A program made the translations under genes and the position numbers. Shown here piece after piece: positions 15,608-25,150 of a stretch of DNA of 64,000 bases. How positions within the stretch are numbered: position 1 is the stretch's first letter; each line of letters opens with the position of its first letter. The stretch lies in the NCBI GenBank assembly GCA_965227035.1, contig OZ245724.1, positions 3,410,001 to 3,474,000 on the forward strand, read 5' to 3'. The DNA is from CBDDFQ01 sp965227035. Lineage in GTDB: Bacteria > Pseudomonadota > Gammaproteobacteria > Burkholderiales > Burkholderiaceae_C. Below the pieces are notes generated by a model that was given only the letters and a program-made list of their open reading frames with translations, was not told where the DNA came from and made no database searches.

Positions 15608-17134
15608 ATGAATAGCGAACCGGATTTCCTGCAGAACGTGCGCTCGGAGGTGGCGAATGCGCGTCTTTGGCTCGACCGCGCCATCGTATTGGCCTACGCA
15701 GTGCTTGCAGGCTTGCTGGTAGTCGGCTTCACCCTTCTCAGCGACTTGGGGTTTTCGGCCTTCGAGCGGATCAACGCCATCAACCACTGGCTGGTTCTCA
15801 TCTGGATGCCCGCCATCACCGCGGCCATCGTCTGGCTCACGCGACGGTACGTGCCGGGCGCGTCCGGGTCCGGGATTCCACAGGTCATGGCCGCGCTCGA
15901 CTCTTCCTTGCCGGTCTCCGAGATGTCCCGATTCGCATCGCTCCGCGTGAGCTTCGCCAAGATCGGCTTGTCTGCCGCCGGGCTGATGGCCGGCCTGTCG
16001 ATCGGCCGGGAAGGCCCTTCGGTTCAGGTGGCCGCCGGCGTCATGCAGCATGCCAGCCGCTGGCTCAAAACCAGCTCGGGCATTAGTCGGCATGCGTTGT
16101 TGGTGGCAGGAGGCGCGGCAGGAATTGCAGCCGCGTTCAATGCGCCGCTTGCCGGCGTGGTGTTCGCCATCGAGGAGCTGTCACGCAAACTGGAGTCACG
16201 CAGCAGCAGTTTGATCATCACGGCCATCGTGCTTTCCGGTTTGATGGCCGTTTCGTCTTTCGGAAACGTCACTTATTTCGGCGTGATCCGGGTTCCTCAC
16301 CTCGACTGGGACGCCCTCGCTCCGGGTCTGCTCGTCGCGGTATCTTGCGGACTGGCAGGCGGCTTGTTCTCGCGCCTGTTGCTGGCCTCTTTGACGGGGA
16401 CACCCGACCGTTTCAGCGCGCTGCGATCGCGTTTTCCGGTGCGATTCGCAGCCTGCGGCGCGCTGGCCGTGGCAATCATCGGAATAGTGAGCGGGGGCGC
16501 TACGTTCGGGGCCGGCTCGGAAGCTGTGAAGCACATGCTCGACGGGCATTCCGATGTGCCGACGCTCTACATGCCCCTCAAATTTCTTGCTACGTGGCTG
16601 ACGGCCTGGTGCGGCGTTCCCGGCGGGATTTTTGCGCCTTCGTTGTCCATTGGAGCCGGGCTGGGCAACAACATTTCGGCGCTGACCGGCGGCCAATTTT
16701 CTGCAGCGTTGATCGCCATGGGTATGGCTGGCTTTCTGGCTGCGGTCACGCAGGCACCGCTCACTTCTTTCATCATCGTGATGGAGATGGTCGACGGGCA
16801 CTCGATGGTGCTCACGCTGATGGCCTCGGCGATGATCGCCAGCCTGATATCCCGAATGATCAGCCGACCACTCTACGAGGCTTTGGCGGAGAACATGGTT
16901 GCCGCGGTAATCACTTCCGCGAAACCGTCGGCCGTATCACCGGCCCCGCCCGCGGACTCCAGGGACCCCGTGGACTCCAGCATCCCGTCCGTAGTTTCTA
17001 CCGACGATCCGCAAACCGAAAGTCACGACGAACCAGATGACCGTCAGGCCGAAGGTGACGGCGAAAAGGCCGTGAACACCACTGAACTTCACGACGACAC
17101 CGCCCAGCGCCCCACCGGCGAAAAGCCCCAGTGA
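15608..17134 (+). CDS. ClC-family chloride channel / transporter, ClcB-like
   Basis: A 508-residue membrane protein. ClC signatures are present: GSGIPQV near residue 95, GREGPSVQ with the gating glutamate Glu135, and GGIFAPSLSIGAGLG in the second half. The permeation-path serine of GSGIP is kept. The ATG at 15608 (MNSEPDFLQ) is chosen over two upstream in-frame ATGs because the region before it is not channel-like. The last ~66 codons (SPAPPADSRDPVDSS onward) are hydrophilic, low in complexity, and lie antisense over the 3' end of the MFS gene. They add nothing recognisable, so the functional protein probably ends near residue 445 and the tail is a read-on. Confidence 0.9.
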   Translation: MNSEPDFLQNVRSEVANARLWLDRAIVLAYAVLAGLLVVGFTLLSDLGFSAFERINAINHWLVLIWMPAITAAIVWLTRRYVPGASGSGIPQVMAALDSSLPVSEMSRFASLRVSFAKIGLSAAGLMAGLSIGREGPSVQVAAGVMQHASRWLKTSSGISRHALLVAGGAAGIAAAFNAPLAGVVFAIEELSRKLESRSSSLIITAIVLSGLMAVSSFGNVTYFGVIRVPHLDWDALAPGLLVAVSCGLAGGLFSRLLLASLTGTPDRFSALRSRFPVRFAACGALAVAIIGIVSGGATFGAGSEAVKHMLDGHSDVPTLYMPLKFLATWLTAWCGVPGGIFAPSLSIGAGLGNNISALTGGQFSAALIAMGMAGFLAAVTQAPLTSFIIVMEMVDGHSMVLTLMASAMIASLISRMISRPLYEALAENMVAAVITSAKPSAVSPAPPADSRDPVDSSIPSVVSTDDPQTESHDEPDDRQAEGDGEKAVNTTELHDDTAQRPTGEKPQ

Positions 17135-18265
17135 TTGCAGCGTGTTGTACACGCCGAGCGCTGCACCGCGCAGATGTGCTGGCGCCATGCGCGATACCAG
17201 GCTCGGCTGGCTGGCCTCGATCGCATTGAATCCGACGAAGAAGGCGAACAGCAATACGGCAAGCGGCCAGAGTCCCGAGCCGCCGGCACCGAATCCGGTG
17301 AGCATCGACGGCGACGAGATAGCCCAGAAGCCGAGCTGAACCGCGCCGATCAATGCGATAGCTCCGAGGAGCGCTTCGCGCAGACGTCCTTTGCGCTCCA
17401 TCGGAAACAGGGTCACGGCCATCGCAACGAACGATGCGAGAACTGCAGGCAAATAGACGTGCCAGTGCGCTGCTTTCGGCAAGCCCGCATGAACCAGCAT
17501 CGACGGCACTGCGACCCACATCGCGATCTGCACCGAATGCAGAACGAACACGCCGAAGTCCAGACGCAGCAGCGACCTGTCTACAAGCACTGCACGCAAG
17601 CCGCTGCGCATGGTGGTGCGCGGGCGATGCGACAAATCGACTTCGTCAGGAACGACCCATGCGACCACCGCTATCCCGAGCGCGGCAAGTGTCGCGGTCA
17701 GGCCGAACAAACCGCTCAGCCCGGCGAAAGTCACCAGCATTGGCGCAATCACCAGCGACAGCGCGAACATCAGCGCGATGCTGCCGCCGATGAAGGCCAT
17801 GGCCTTGGTGCGTACCTCGTCGCGGGTCTGATCTGCAAGAAGCGCCGTGATGGCCGCGGAGATGGCTCCGGCGCCTTGCAACGCGCGACCGAGCAGAAGC
17901 ATGTTCAAGGTGCCCGCGAACGCGGCGACGAGGCTGCCGATCACGAACACTAAAAGCCCCGCGATGATCACTTTCTTGCGACCGAGCCGGTCGGATGCCA
18001 TGCCGAACGGGATTTGCAGGACAGCCTGGGTCAGGCCATACATACCCATGGCCAGCCCGACCATTACCGGGTTGTCTCCACCGGGGTATTTGCTGGCCTC
18101 GAGCGCGAAAACCGGCAAAACCAGAAAAAGCCCCAGGGTGCGCAGGGCAAATATAGAGGCGAGGGCTGAGGTGGAGCGGCGTTCCGACGGCGTCATCCGG
18201 GTGGATGCGTTCGAGTGAGGCGCTTCAGCTGGGGGTGCGGTAGACGGGGAACTGACGGTGCTCAT
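16937..18265 (-). CDS. MFS transporter, YajR-like drug/proton antiporter family
   Basis: A 442-residue inner-membrane carrier with about 12 hydrophobic helices. The MFS loop motif A is seen as FGMASDRLGRKKVIIAG after transmembrane helix 2. The N-terminus has a hydrophilic 35-residue lead before SIFALRTLGLFLVLPVFALE, which is characteristic of the YajR group. The YajR C-terminal cytosolic domain is missing: the protein ends soon after helix 12 with a short Gly/Arg tail. ATG at 18265 is preferred to the GTG six bases upstream. In betaproteobacteria this gene usually lies between uvrA and ssb, as here. Its 3' end overlaps the convergent ClC gene by about 200 bp. Confidence 0.9.
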   Translation of the reverse strand: MSTVSSPSTAPPAEAPHSNASTRMTPSERRSTSALASIFALRTLGLFLVLPVFALEASKYPGGDNPVMVGLAMGMYGLTQAVLQIPFGMASDRLGRKKVIIAGLLVFVIGSLVAAFAGTLNMLLLGRALQGAGAISAAITALLADQTRDEVRTKAMAFIGGSIALMFALSLVIAPMLVTFAGLSGLFGLTATLAALGIAVVAWVVPDEVDLSHRPRTTMRSGLRAVLVDRSLLRLDFGVFVLHSVQIAMWVAVPSMLVHAGLPKAAHWHVYLPAVLASFVAMAVTLFPMERKGRLREALLGAIALIGAVQLGFWAISSPSMLTGFGAGGSGLWPLAVLLFAFFVGFNAIEASQPSLVSRMAPAHLRGAALGVYNTLQSLGLFAGGALGGVVVKFSGVHGLFAVTFGLTVIWFVVTFGLRIVGRNYGRDAGVHGVPGVRGRGR

Positions 18266-18343
18266 CGGCACGTTGGGTCACAAGGGACACGCTCAAAATC
18301 TGTAGGACGTCTATCATGGCAGGTTTTCCCGGCGCGCCACATC

Positions 18344-21247
18344 TTGAAACTCGACGACGACTCCAGCGACCACGGCAAGTACCTGGCGACCAGCCTCCAG
18401 CAGCAGCGGATCAGCATTCGCGGCGCACGCACGCACAACCTCAAAAACGTCGATCTCGATATTCCGCGCAACAAGCTCGTGGTGATCACCGGCCTGTCCG
18501 GATCGGGCAAATCGAGCCTGGCCTTTGACACGCTTTATGCGGAAGGTCAGCGTCGATACGTCGAGAGTTTGTCCACTTACGCTCGCCAGTTCCTCCAGCT
18601 CATGGACAAGCCCGATGTCGATGTGATCGAAGGCCTGTCGCCTGCAATTTCCATCGAGCAGAAGGCCACAAGCCACAACCCGCGATCGACGGTCGGCACG
18701 GTCACCGAAATCCACGATTACCTTCGACTGCTGTTCGCCCGTGCCGGAACTCCCTACTGCCCGTTCCACGACGTACCGCTGCAATCGCAGACGGTCTCGC
18801 AAATGGTCGATGCGGTGCTGGCCATGCCGGAAGACACGCGGCTGATGATCCTCGCGCCTGTTGCGCGCGACAGAAAAGGCGAGTTCGTCGATGTATTCAC
18901 CGAGATGCAGGCCCAGGGCTACATCCGATTCCGCGTCGATGGCACTGCCTACGAATTCGACAACCTTCCCAAACTCAAGAAGACCGAGAAACACGACATC
19001 GATGTCGTGATCGATCGCGTGAAGGTTCGCGCCGACATCACGCAGCGTCTTGCGGAGAGTTTCGAAGCGTCTTTGCGACTGGCCGATGGCCGTGCGGTGG
19101 TGCAGGAAATGGACACCGGCATCGAGCATGTCTACAACGCCAAGTTCGCCTGCCCCATCTGCAACTACTCGATCACCGAACTCGAGCCGCGCCTGTTCTC
19201 GTTCAACTCGCCGGTGGGTGCATGCCCGGCCTGCGATGGCTTGGGTCATCAGGAATTTTTCGATCCAGCGCGCATCGTCGCGTTTCCCACGCTGAGTCTT
19301 CCGAGCGGCGCCATCAAGGGATGGGACCGTCGCAACGGCTACTACTTCAGCATGCTGGAGAGCGTGGCCAAGCACTACAAGTTCGATATCGAAGTGCCGT
19401 TCGAAGAACTGGACGAGGCGCACAAGCAGGTGCTGCTTTACGGCTCGGGCGAAGAGCTGATCAAGTTCTCGTATGTGATGGATTCCGGTGCATCGGCGGG
19501 CAAGAAACTCTCGAAAAAACACGCCTTCGAAGGCATCGTTCCGAACATGGAGCGACGCTATCGCGAAACCGATTCGGCCATGGTGCGCGAAGACCTCGCG
19601 CGTTACCGAAGCCTGCAGCCTTGCACCGAATGCAAGGGCACACGCCTGCGCCAGGAAGCGCGATTCGTGCGCATCGGCGAGGGCGATCAGGCGCGTGCGA
19701 TTTACGAGATCAGCCACCTCACACTGCGCGATTGCTTCCGTTATTTCGACAAGCTCGACATGCACGGTGCAAAAGCCGAAATCGCAAGCAAGGTGGTGCG
19801 CGAGATTGGCTTGCGCCTGAAGTTTCTCAACGACGTGGGTCTCAATTATTTGAGCCTCGACAGAAGCGCAGAGACATTGAGCGGCGGCGAATCTCAACGT
19901 ATTCGTCTTGCATCTCAAATCGGATCCGGTCTCACCGGCGTGATGTACGTGCTTGACGAGCCGAGCATCGGATTGCATCAGCGCGACAACGATCGATTGA
20001 TCGCTACCCTCAAACATCTGCGCGATATCGGCAACAGCGTGCTGGTGGTCGAACACGATGAAGACATGATCCGCTCGGCCGATCACGTGATCGACATGGG
20101 ACCGGGCGCGGGCATTCATGGTGGTCGCGTGATTGCGCAAGGCACTTACGAAGAGGTCGAAGCGAACAAGGATTCGCTCACCGGCAAGTACATGTCGGGC
20201 GCCCTGAAAATCGCGGTGCCGACCAAGCGTCATTCGCTTGCCGATTCGGACGATCCGCAGGTGCTGCGCATCGAAGGTGCGAAGGGCAACAACCTCAAGA
20301 ACGTCACTGTCGAAATTCCGATCGGCCTGCTCACCTGCGTGACCGGTGTATCGGGCTCTGGCAAATCGACGCTGGTGAACGACACGCTTTATGCGGCCGC
20401 CGCCAAGACGATTTATCGCGCGCACGACGAGCCGGCCCCGCACGACGCGATCGAAGGCATCGAGCATTTCGATAAGGTGATCAACGTCGATCAATCGCCC
20501 ATCGGTCGCACGCCGCGAAGCAATCCTGCCACTTACACCGGCCTGTTCACTCCGATTCGCGAGCTCATGGCGGAGGTGCTCACCGCGCGCGAACGCGGCT
20601 ACGGCCCAGGACGTTTCTCGTTCAACGTAGCGGGCGGTAGATGCGAAGCCTGTCAGGGCGACGGCGTCGTAAAGGTGGAGATGCATTTCCTGCCCGACGT
20701 GTACGTGCCTTGCGACGTCTGCCGTGGCATGCGCTACAACCGCGAGACGCTGGAAGTTCTGTACAAGGGCAAGAACATCGCGCAGGTGCTCGACCTCACG
20801 GTGGAAGCGGCGCACGAGTTCTTCAGCGCAGTACCGACGATTGCACGCAAGCTGCAAACGCTGCTCGACGTGGGCTTGAGCTACATCAAGCTGGGGCAGG
20901 CTGCGACCACGCTATCGGGTGGTGAAGCTCAGCGCGTGAAGCTGGCGCTGGAGCTGTCGAAGCGCGACACCGGACGCACGCTCTACATCCTGGACGAGCC
21001 GACGACCGGCCTGCATTTTGCGGATATCGACCTGCTGCTCAAGGTGCTGCATCAGCTTCGGGATGCAGGAAATACGATCGTGATCATCGAACACAATCTG
21101 GACGTCATCAAGACTGCAGACTGGCTCATCGACATGGGGCCGGAAGGCGGCGCCGGTGGCGGTGAGGTCGTTGGCGTCGGCACACCGGAAGACATCGCGA
21201 AGAACGAGGCAAGCCACACCGGCCTCTACCTTAAACGTTATCTGTAA
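18344..21247 (+). CDS. uvrA: UvrABC excinuclease subunit A
   Basis: UvrA, the damage-recognition ATPase of nucleotide excision repair. Two ABC modules are visible: Walker A GLSGSGKSS near the N-terminus with signature LSGGESQRIRLA, and GVSGSGKST with LSGGEAQRVKLA. Zinc sites are CPICNYS...ACPACDG and GRCEACQGDG...PCDVC. The start is uncertain. No ATG lies in frame close to IRGARTHNLKN; the nearest in-frame starts are TTG at 18344, giving 967 residues, and GTG at 18215, which would run into the MFS gene. 18344 is given because it best fits the family length (about 940). An out-of-frame ATG at 18316 hints that an indel is possible. No clear LexA box was found upstream. Confidence 0.93.
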   Translation: MKLDDDSSDHGKYLATSLQQQRISIRGARTHNLKNVDLDIPRNKLVVITGLSGSGKSSLAFDTLYAEGQRRYVESLSTYARQFLQLMDKPDVDVIEGLSPAISIEQKATSHNPRSTVGTVTEIHDYLRLLFARAGTPYCPFHDVPLQSQTVSQMVDAVLAMPEDTRLMILAPVARDRKGEFVDVFTEMQAQGYIRFRVDGTAYEFDNLPKLKKTEKHDIDVVIDRVKVRADITQRLAESFEASLRLADGRAVVQEMDTGIEHVYNAKFACPICNYSITELEPRLFSFNSPVGACPACDGLGHQEFFDPARIVAFPTLSLPSGAIKGWDRRNGYYFSMLESVAKHYKFDIEVPFEELDEAHKQVLLYGSGEELIKFSYVMDSGASAGKKLSKKHAFEGIVPNMERRYRETDSAMVREDLARYRSLQPCTECKGTRLRQEARFVRIGEGDQARAIYEISHLTLRDCFRYFDKLDMHGAKAEIASKVVREIGLRLKFLNDVGLNYLSLDRSAETLSGGESQRIRLASQIGSGLTGVMYVLDEPSIGLHQRDNDRLIATLKHLRDIGNSVLVVEHDEDMIRSADHVIDMGPGAGIHGGRVIAQGTYEEVEANKDSLTGKYMSGALKIAVPTKRHSLADSDDPQVLRIEGAKGNNLKNVTVEIPIGLLTCVTGVSGSGKSTLVNDTLYAAAAKTIYRAHDEPAPHDAIEGIEHFDKVINVDQSPIGRTPRSNPATYTGLFTPIRELMAEVLTARERGYGPGRFSFNVAGGRCEACQGDGVVKVEMHFLPDVYVPCDVCRGMRYNRETLEVLYKGKNIAQVLDLTVEAAHEFFSAVPTIARKLQTLLDVGLSYIKLGQAATTLSGGEAQRVKLALELSKRDTGRTLYILDEPTTGLHFADIDLLLKVLHQLRDAGNTIVIIEHNLDVIKTADWLIDMGPEGGAGGGEVVGVGTPEDIAKNEASHTGLYLKRYL

Positions 21248-21276
21248 ACCTCACGACAGCAGAACTGGAAATCATC

Positions 21277-21723
21277 ATGGCGTCGATCACACTGCGTTTT
21301 CTGGCGGAACCCAACACCGCGAATTTCGCGGGAAAGGTGCATGGCGGCACCGTCATGAAATGGATCGACGAAGCGGGCTACGCATGCGCCACCGCTTGGG
21401 CGAAGCGCTACTGCGTCACGGTGTATGTGGGCAGTATCAGGTTCCATTCACCGATCGTCATCGGCAGCATGGTGGAAGTCGAAGCACGCATGGCCTACAC
21501 CGGCAAGACCAGCATGAACATCGCGGTCGAAGTGCGAAGCGGCGACCTCAAAACCGGCGAGATGAACAAGACCACGGAGTGTCTGATCGTGTTCGTAGCT
21601 GTGGACGACGAAGGCAAACCGATGCAGGTGCCGACCTTCAATCCGCCGACGCCGGGCGACATTGCGCTGGCACAGAATGCGCGCGCGCATCTCGAGGCGG
21701 CGCGTGGGATGCATAAGGGCTGA
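21277..21723 (+). CDS. Acyl-CoA thioesterase, YciA/hotdog family
   Basis: A 148-residue single-hotdog-domain enzyme that hydrolyses acyl-CoA thioesters. The diagnostic stretch is NFAGKVHGGTVMKWIDEAGY (residues 14-33), in which the Asp of WIDEA is catalytic in YciA-type thioesterases. KTSMNIAVEVRSGDL matches the second conserved region. It begins 29 bases after uvrA and may be read through from it. The substrate chain length is not deducible. Confidence 0.9.
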   Translation: MASITLRFLAEPNTANFAGKVHGGTVMKWIDEAGYACATAWAKRYCVTVYVGSIRFHSPIVIGSMVEVEARMAYTGKTSMNIAVEVRSGDLKTGEMNKTTECLIVFVAVDDEGKPMQVPTFNPPTPGDIALAQNARAHLEAARGMHKG

Positions 21724-21741
21724 AGGCGACCTCCTGCTCCG

Positions 21742-21761
21742 GAATTACCGAGCGGTAATTC
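21742..21761. terminator. Hairpin between convergent thioesterase and DUF1501 genes
   Basis: GAATTACC (21742-21749) pairs perfectly with GGTAATTC (21754-21761) around GAGC. It lies in the 44-base gap between two gene 3' ends. There is no T-run, so termination strength is uncertain. Confidence 0.4.
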
Positions 21762-21767
21762 GCTCGA

Positions 21768-23273
21768 CTACATCATGAATCCCATGTCGGTCGGGTAGTC
21801 GGGACGTGCCGCTGCGGTTCCGAAGTGCCTGACGTTGGGCAACACGCTGGGCATTTCTGCGTCGGTGACCCCGAACCACTTGGCCATGGTTGCGGCGTAC
21901 TGGTCGACGGAGGTCGTGGGTAGCAGGCGGCCTTGGCCGACGTGACTTTGGTCATCTGCCGATGCGGTGTTGCCGGTGCTCACCGAGGGCGCCGTGCCGT
22001 AGAAAGCCTTGCCGCGAACGGCACCGCCGACCACGAAGTGATGGCTACCCCAACCGTGATCCGATCCGTCGCCATTCGATGCGAGCGTGCGGCCGAAATC
22101 GGATGCAGTAAACGCGGTCACTTTGTCGGGAATACCCAGCGCTACAGTCGCGTTGTAGAAAGCGGTCATCGCGTCGCTGACGCGTTGCATCAGCAAGGGC
22201 TGCTGCGAAATGAGGTTGTCGTGCAAATCGAATCCACCGAGCGACACGAAGAAAACCTGGCGTCTTGCACCGAGCGCAGTGCGCGCGGCAATGAGGCGCG
22301 CCACCAGCTTCAGCTGCACCGCGAGGGGATTGCTGTCGAGTGCCGAAGGAAAGTTGACCGTGTCTGCGGGATTGGCAAGCAGCGCCGCGCTGATGGTGGA
22401 TTCCGCATTGATCGCGCGCGTCGTGACGACGTTGTATTCGTTCTCGAGTACTTGCGAGCGCCCCTGTTGAATGATCGACGAGAACGCGTTTTTCACGGCG
22501 GTCGATCCGTAGATGTTCGCACTCTTGACGCCACTGATCGGCACTGCGCCGGGATTGCCGCCGTTGGCGTTGACCTGATACTGGATTGCGTTGTCGCCCG
22601 ACAAATACACCGCGTTGCCCGCTGCAGAAATGCAGGTGAAGGTGCTCGGCGAGTTGCTGGGCAGTCCAAGGTCGCCCAGGTTTCCGCCCCAGCCGATGGT
22701 CGATCCTTCGGGCGATGAAGACTGCCAGGTCGATTGCTGGTCGTTGTGCGAGAACAGCTTTGGAGGAACCGGATACAGCGTCTTGTTGCTGCTGTTGTAT
22801 TGCGTGCGGGTCAATGGCACGGTCAATGGTCCGACGTTCAGCTGCACTGCCGCTTTGCCGGAGTTGAATAGTCCCGCGAGACCGGTCATGGACGGATGCA
22901 AGGCATATTGACGGCCGCCCGGAAGTGGGATGGTTGGCACCAGCAGAGTCGGCGTCAAATCGGCCTGAGCAAGCGCGATGCCGCCCGCCGTGCGGCTCGG
23001 GCCACCACCTCGAATAGTGCTGTACTTGTCGTAGCTGTCGTTGTCGTAGGTGACGACGGTGTTGGCGTAGTCGTTGCCGCCATAAAAGAACACGCAGACC
23101 AGCGCCTTGTAGTCGGCGTTGTTGAATGCGGCAGCCTCGCCCATGGCGGCCAGATTCAGAGCGAATGGCAACGCGGTGCCAGTCATCGCAAGTTGACCGG
23201 AGCGCTTGAGGAAAGCGCGTCTTGATTCGGAATGTGCCGAAGGTACGGATTTTTTTGTCATGCGATCGCTCAT
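21768..23273 (-). CDS. DUF1501 domain protein, Tat-exported
   Basis: A 501-residue protein. A twin-arginine signal SRRAFLK lies at residues 17-23, followed by a hydrophobic stretch, so it is probably folded and cofactor-loaded in the cytoplasm before export. The DUF1501 family belongs to the alkaline phosphatase/sulfatase-like fold; no substrate is known. Family landmarks are VCVFFYGGNDYANTVVTYDN near residue 55 and TASDFGRTLASNGDGSDHGW in the last third. The ATG at 23273 overlaps the stop of the DUF1800 gene by 4 bases (ATGA), so the two are translationally coupled. An open frame extends further upstream but lies inside the DUF1800 gene. Confidence 0.88.
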   Translation of the reverse strand: MSDRMTKKSVPSAHSESRRAFLKRSGQLAMTGTALPFALNLAAMGEAAAFNNADYKALVCVFFYGGNDYANTVVTYDNDSYDKYSTIRGGGPSRTAGGIALAQADLTPTLLVPTIPLPGGRQYALHPSMTGLAGLFNSGKAAVQLNVGPLTVPLTRTQYNSSNKTLYPVPPKLFSHNDQQSTWQSSSPEGSTIGWGGNLGDLGLPSNSPSTFTCISAAGNAVYLSGDNAIQYQVNANGGNPGAVPISGVKSANIYGSTAVKNAFSSIIQQGRSQVLENEYNVVTTRAINAESTISAALLANPADTVNFPSALDSNPLAVQLKLVARLIAARTALGARRQVFFVSLGGFDLHDNLISQQPLLMQRVSDAMTAFYNATVALGIPDKVTAFTASDFGRTLASNGDGSDHGWGSHHFVVGGAVRGKAFYGTAPSVSTGNTASADDQSHVGQGRLLPTTSVDQYAATMAKWFGVTDAEMPSVLPNVRHFGTAAARPDYPTDMGFMM

Positions 23274-25150
23274 TTCTGAACCAGGTATTCGGGGGATGCC
23301 ATCACAAGAAGAACTGCGGCGCCGACACGATTCATCTTCACGGCGAGCGTTGGCGATGTGCCGAGCGCAGTCGCGTTGAGCGCGTTCACGATGGTGGTCT
23401 GCGTGGCTGCAGACAACTGTCCGGCACACATGAATTTGTTGATGCGAGCAACCAGCGCGGAGGCATCTGCAACCGCTGCGAGTTCACGGGTGTATGCGCA
23501 GGTGATATCGCGGCCGTTGAACCCGTTGCTTATGTTTTGCGGAACGTCCGGGCCGTTCACGAAGATGCCATCCTTGATGATGCTCATCATGAAGTTGAGG
23601 TAGCCACCCACCGAGGTTTCGGTGACGATCTGGAATTCCGGAGCCGTCGCATCGACGGTAGCGAGCGCAGTTGACGGCGGAACATAGCCCGGCCGAAAGA
23701 AGTTGAACACCGATCCCGATCGAAGCGTCGATTGGCCCAGCTGATCGTTGGGTCTACTCAAATCGCCGATCTTCCACGAGCCGCGTGCCGACTGAATTCC
23801 GAAGGTGCGACCCCACTGCGCCAATCGCACAACGGGTTCGCGCAACTTGCCCCAATAAGCATCGGTCAGTCCTGAGGGACCGCGCGCTTCGTCGTCGAGA
23901 AGAATCGCGGAGAACACCGCACGCAAATCTCCGCGCACACCGGAGCCGTTGTTGTTGAACACCGATGCAACTCGCGCCACGTAGGCTTTGCTCGGATTGC
24001 TGGTGACCATCCGCTGGATCATCTGCTTGCCGAAGAACGGGCCGACGTTCGGATGATTGAAAAGCGTGTCGAGTGCTGTCTTCAACTTCGCTGCGGCACT
24101 TGCAGTGGTTGCGGGCGACTGCGCGGGAATAGTCACTCCCAGAAAAGTACTTGCCAGCACCGAGTGGTTGGCAGGGGTCATCTTCATCGGAAGCTTCGTG
24201 AAATTGTTGGTTTTGATGGTGCCGGTACCACCGACAGGCAATACATCCGTGTCCGTCGTGTAGTCGTAGTCGTAGCCGGTAAAGACGCGCGCGATGTTGG
24301 TGACATCGCTGGCCGTATACGAATCGAGTTTCACGCCGGAGGAATCGGTTTTCTCGGTGCCATCCAGATTGAGCTGATACAGACCGATCGTCATGAGTTG
24401 CATGACTTCGCGACCGTAGTTTTCGTCAGGTTGGCGACCTGCGGAATTCTCTTTCTGGTTGCCCTTGGTATTGAGATACCAACCCATTGCCGGGTGCAGC
24501 GTCACATCGTTCAACAACGTCCGGAAATTTCCGAACGCGTTGCGACCCAGCATGTCCCAGTAGCTGGCAATCAGGTAGCTGGTCCAGACGGAATCGATGC
24601 CGGTCATCGAGACGACGAAGAATTCTGTCAATGCCAACTGAATGCGTTTGCGCATCGAATCAGGTGCAGTGAGCAGCTGATTCCACAGCATGTAATCGGC
24701 GGGGTACGTGTTGTTGTAGTACTGGGTGGCGTTGTCTGTCGTGTTGTACGTCTTCGAATCCAGCCAATCCACGCCTGACGTCATTGCCATCGCACTCTGC
24801 TGCACGATGAACGACGCGTAACCCGTAGATCGCAGCGATGCGACTTCCTCATCGGTCGCCGAGAACTGAGCCTGCGTGAGAAACCTCACCGCCTCTTCGT
24901 CGCTTGTGGGCGTCGGATATTTATAGCCCGAGCTTGCGCTCGAAGCTGAACCTGCGCCGCCATCGCTGCTGCCGCCTCCGCAGGCTGCGAGCGCGATGGT
25001 TGCCGCCATCATGGCTGCAGCTTTTGCCGCGTCGGTCAAATCGAAGCGGTCGTGGCGCTCTTCAATATCTGCTGTCGCGTTCAGCGTTTCTGTCGCGACT
25101 TCATCGGGGTGGAGTAGGTTTTGCAAGGGCGTCCCTGTTGTCGTCAGCAC
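23270..25150 (-). CDS. DUF1800 domain protein, probable exported lipoprotein
   Basis: A 626-residue protein of the DUF1800 family, nearly always encoded next to DUF1501. It starts with a hydrophilic stretch of about 40 residues, then KAAAMMAATIALAACGGGSS. LAAC (Cys57) fits a lipobox, followed by a Gly/Ser spacer. The long lead before the hydrophobic stretch is atypical, so the start could be internal. Family regions seen are AVRFLTQAQFSATDEEV, MLWNQLLTAPDSMRKRIQLA and ENYGREVMQLMTIGLYQLN. The function is unknown; the pair has been suggested to act at the cell envelope. It is first in the two-gene operon, and a perfect inverted repeat sits about 110 bases upstream. Confidence 0.87.
   Translation of the reverse strand: MLTTTGTPLQNLLHPDEVATETLNATADIEERHDRFDLTDAAKAAAMMAATIALAACGGGSSDGGAGSASSASSGYKYPTPTSDEEAVRFLTQAQFSATDEEVASLRSTGYASFIVQQSAMAMTSGVDWLDSKTYNTTDNATQYYNNTYPADYMLWNQLLTAPDSMRKRIQLALTEFFVVSMTGIDSVWTSYLIASYWDMLGRNAFGNFRTLLNDVTLHPAMGWYLNTKGNQKENSAGRQPDENYGREVMQLMTIGLYQLNLDGTEKTDSSGVKLDSYTASDVTNIARVFTGYDYDYTTDTDVLPVGGTGTIKTNNFTKLPMKMTPANHSVLASTFLGVTIPAQSPATTASAAAKLKTALDTLFNHPNVGPFFGKQMIQRMVTSNPSKAYVARVASVFNNNGSGVRGDLRAVFSAILLDDEARGPSGLTDAYWGKLREPVVRLAQWGRTFGIQSARGSWKIGDLSRPNDQLGQSTLRSGSVFNFFRPGYVPPSTALATVDATAPEFQIVTETSVGGYLNFMMSIIKDGIFVNGPDVPQNISNGFNGRDITCAYTRELAAVADASALVARINKFMCAGQLSAATQTTIVNALNATALGTSPTLAVKMNRVGAAVLLVMASPEYLVQK

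Noticed and set aside
18272..18343. LexA (SOS) box before uvrA
   Set aside because: CTGTAGGACGTCTATC begins like an SOS box but lacks the ACAG half and the AT-rich centre, so it was not called.
18314..20857. An 847-codon open frame antisense to uvrA
   Set aside because: It is the mirror of a highly conserved gene with strong GC-rich codon bias; its residues show no domain or signal and consist of His/Arg/Val-rich stretches typical of antisense frames.
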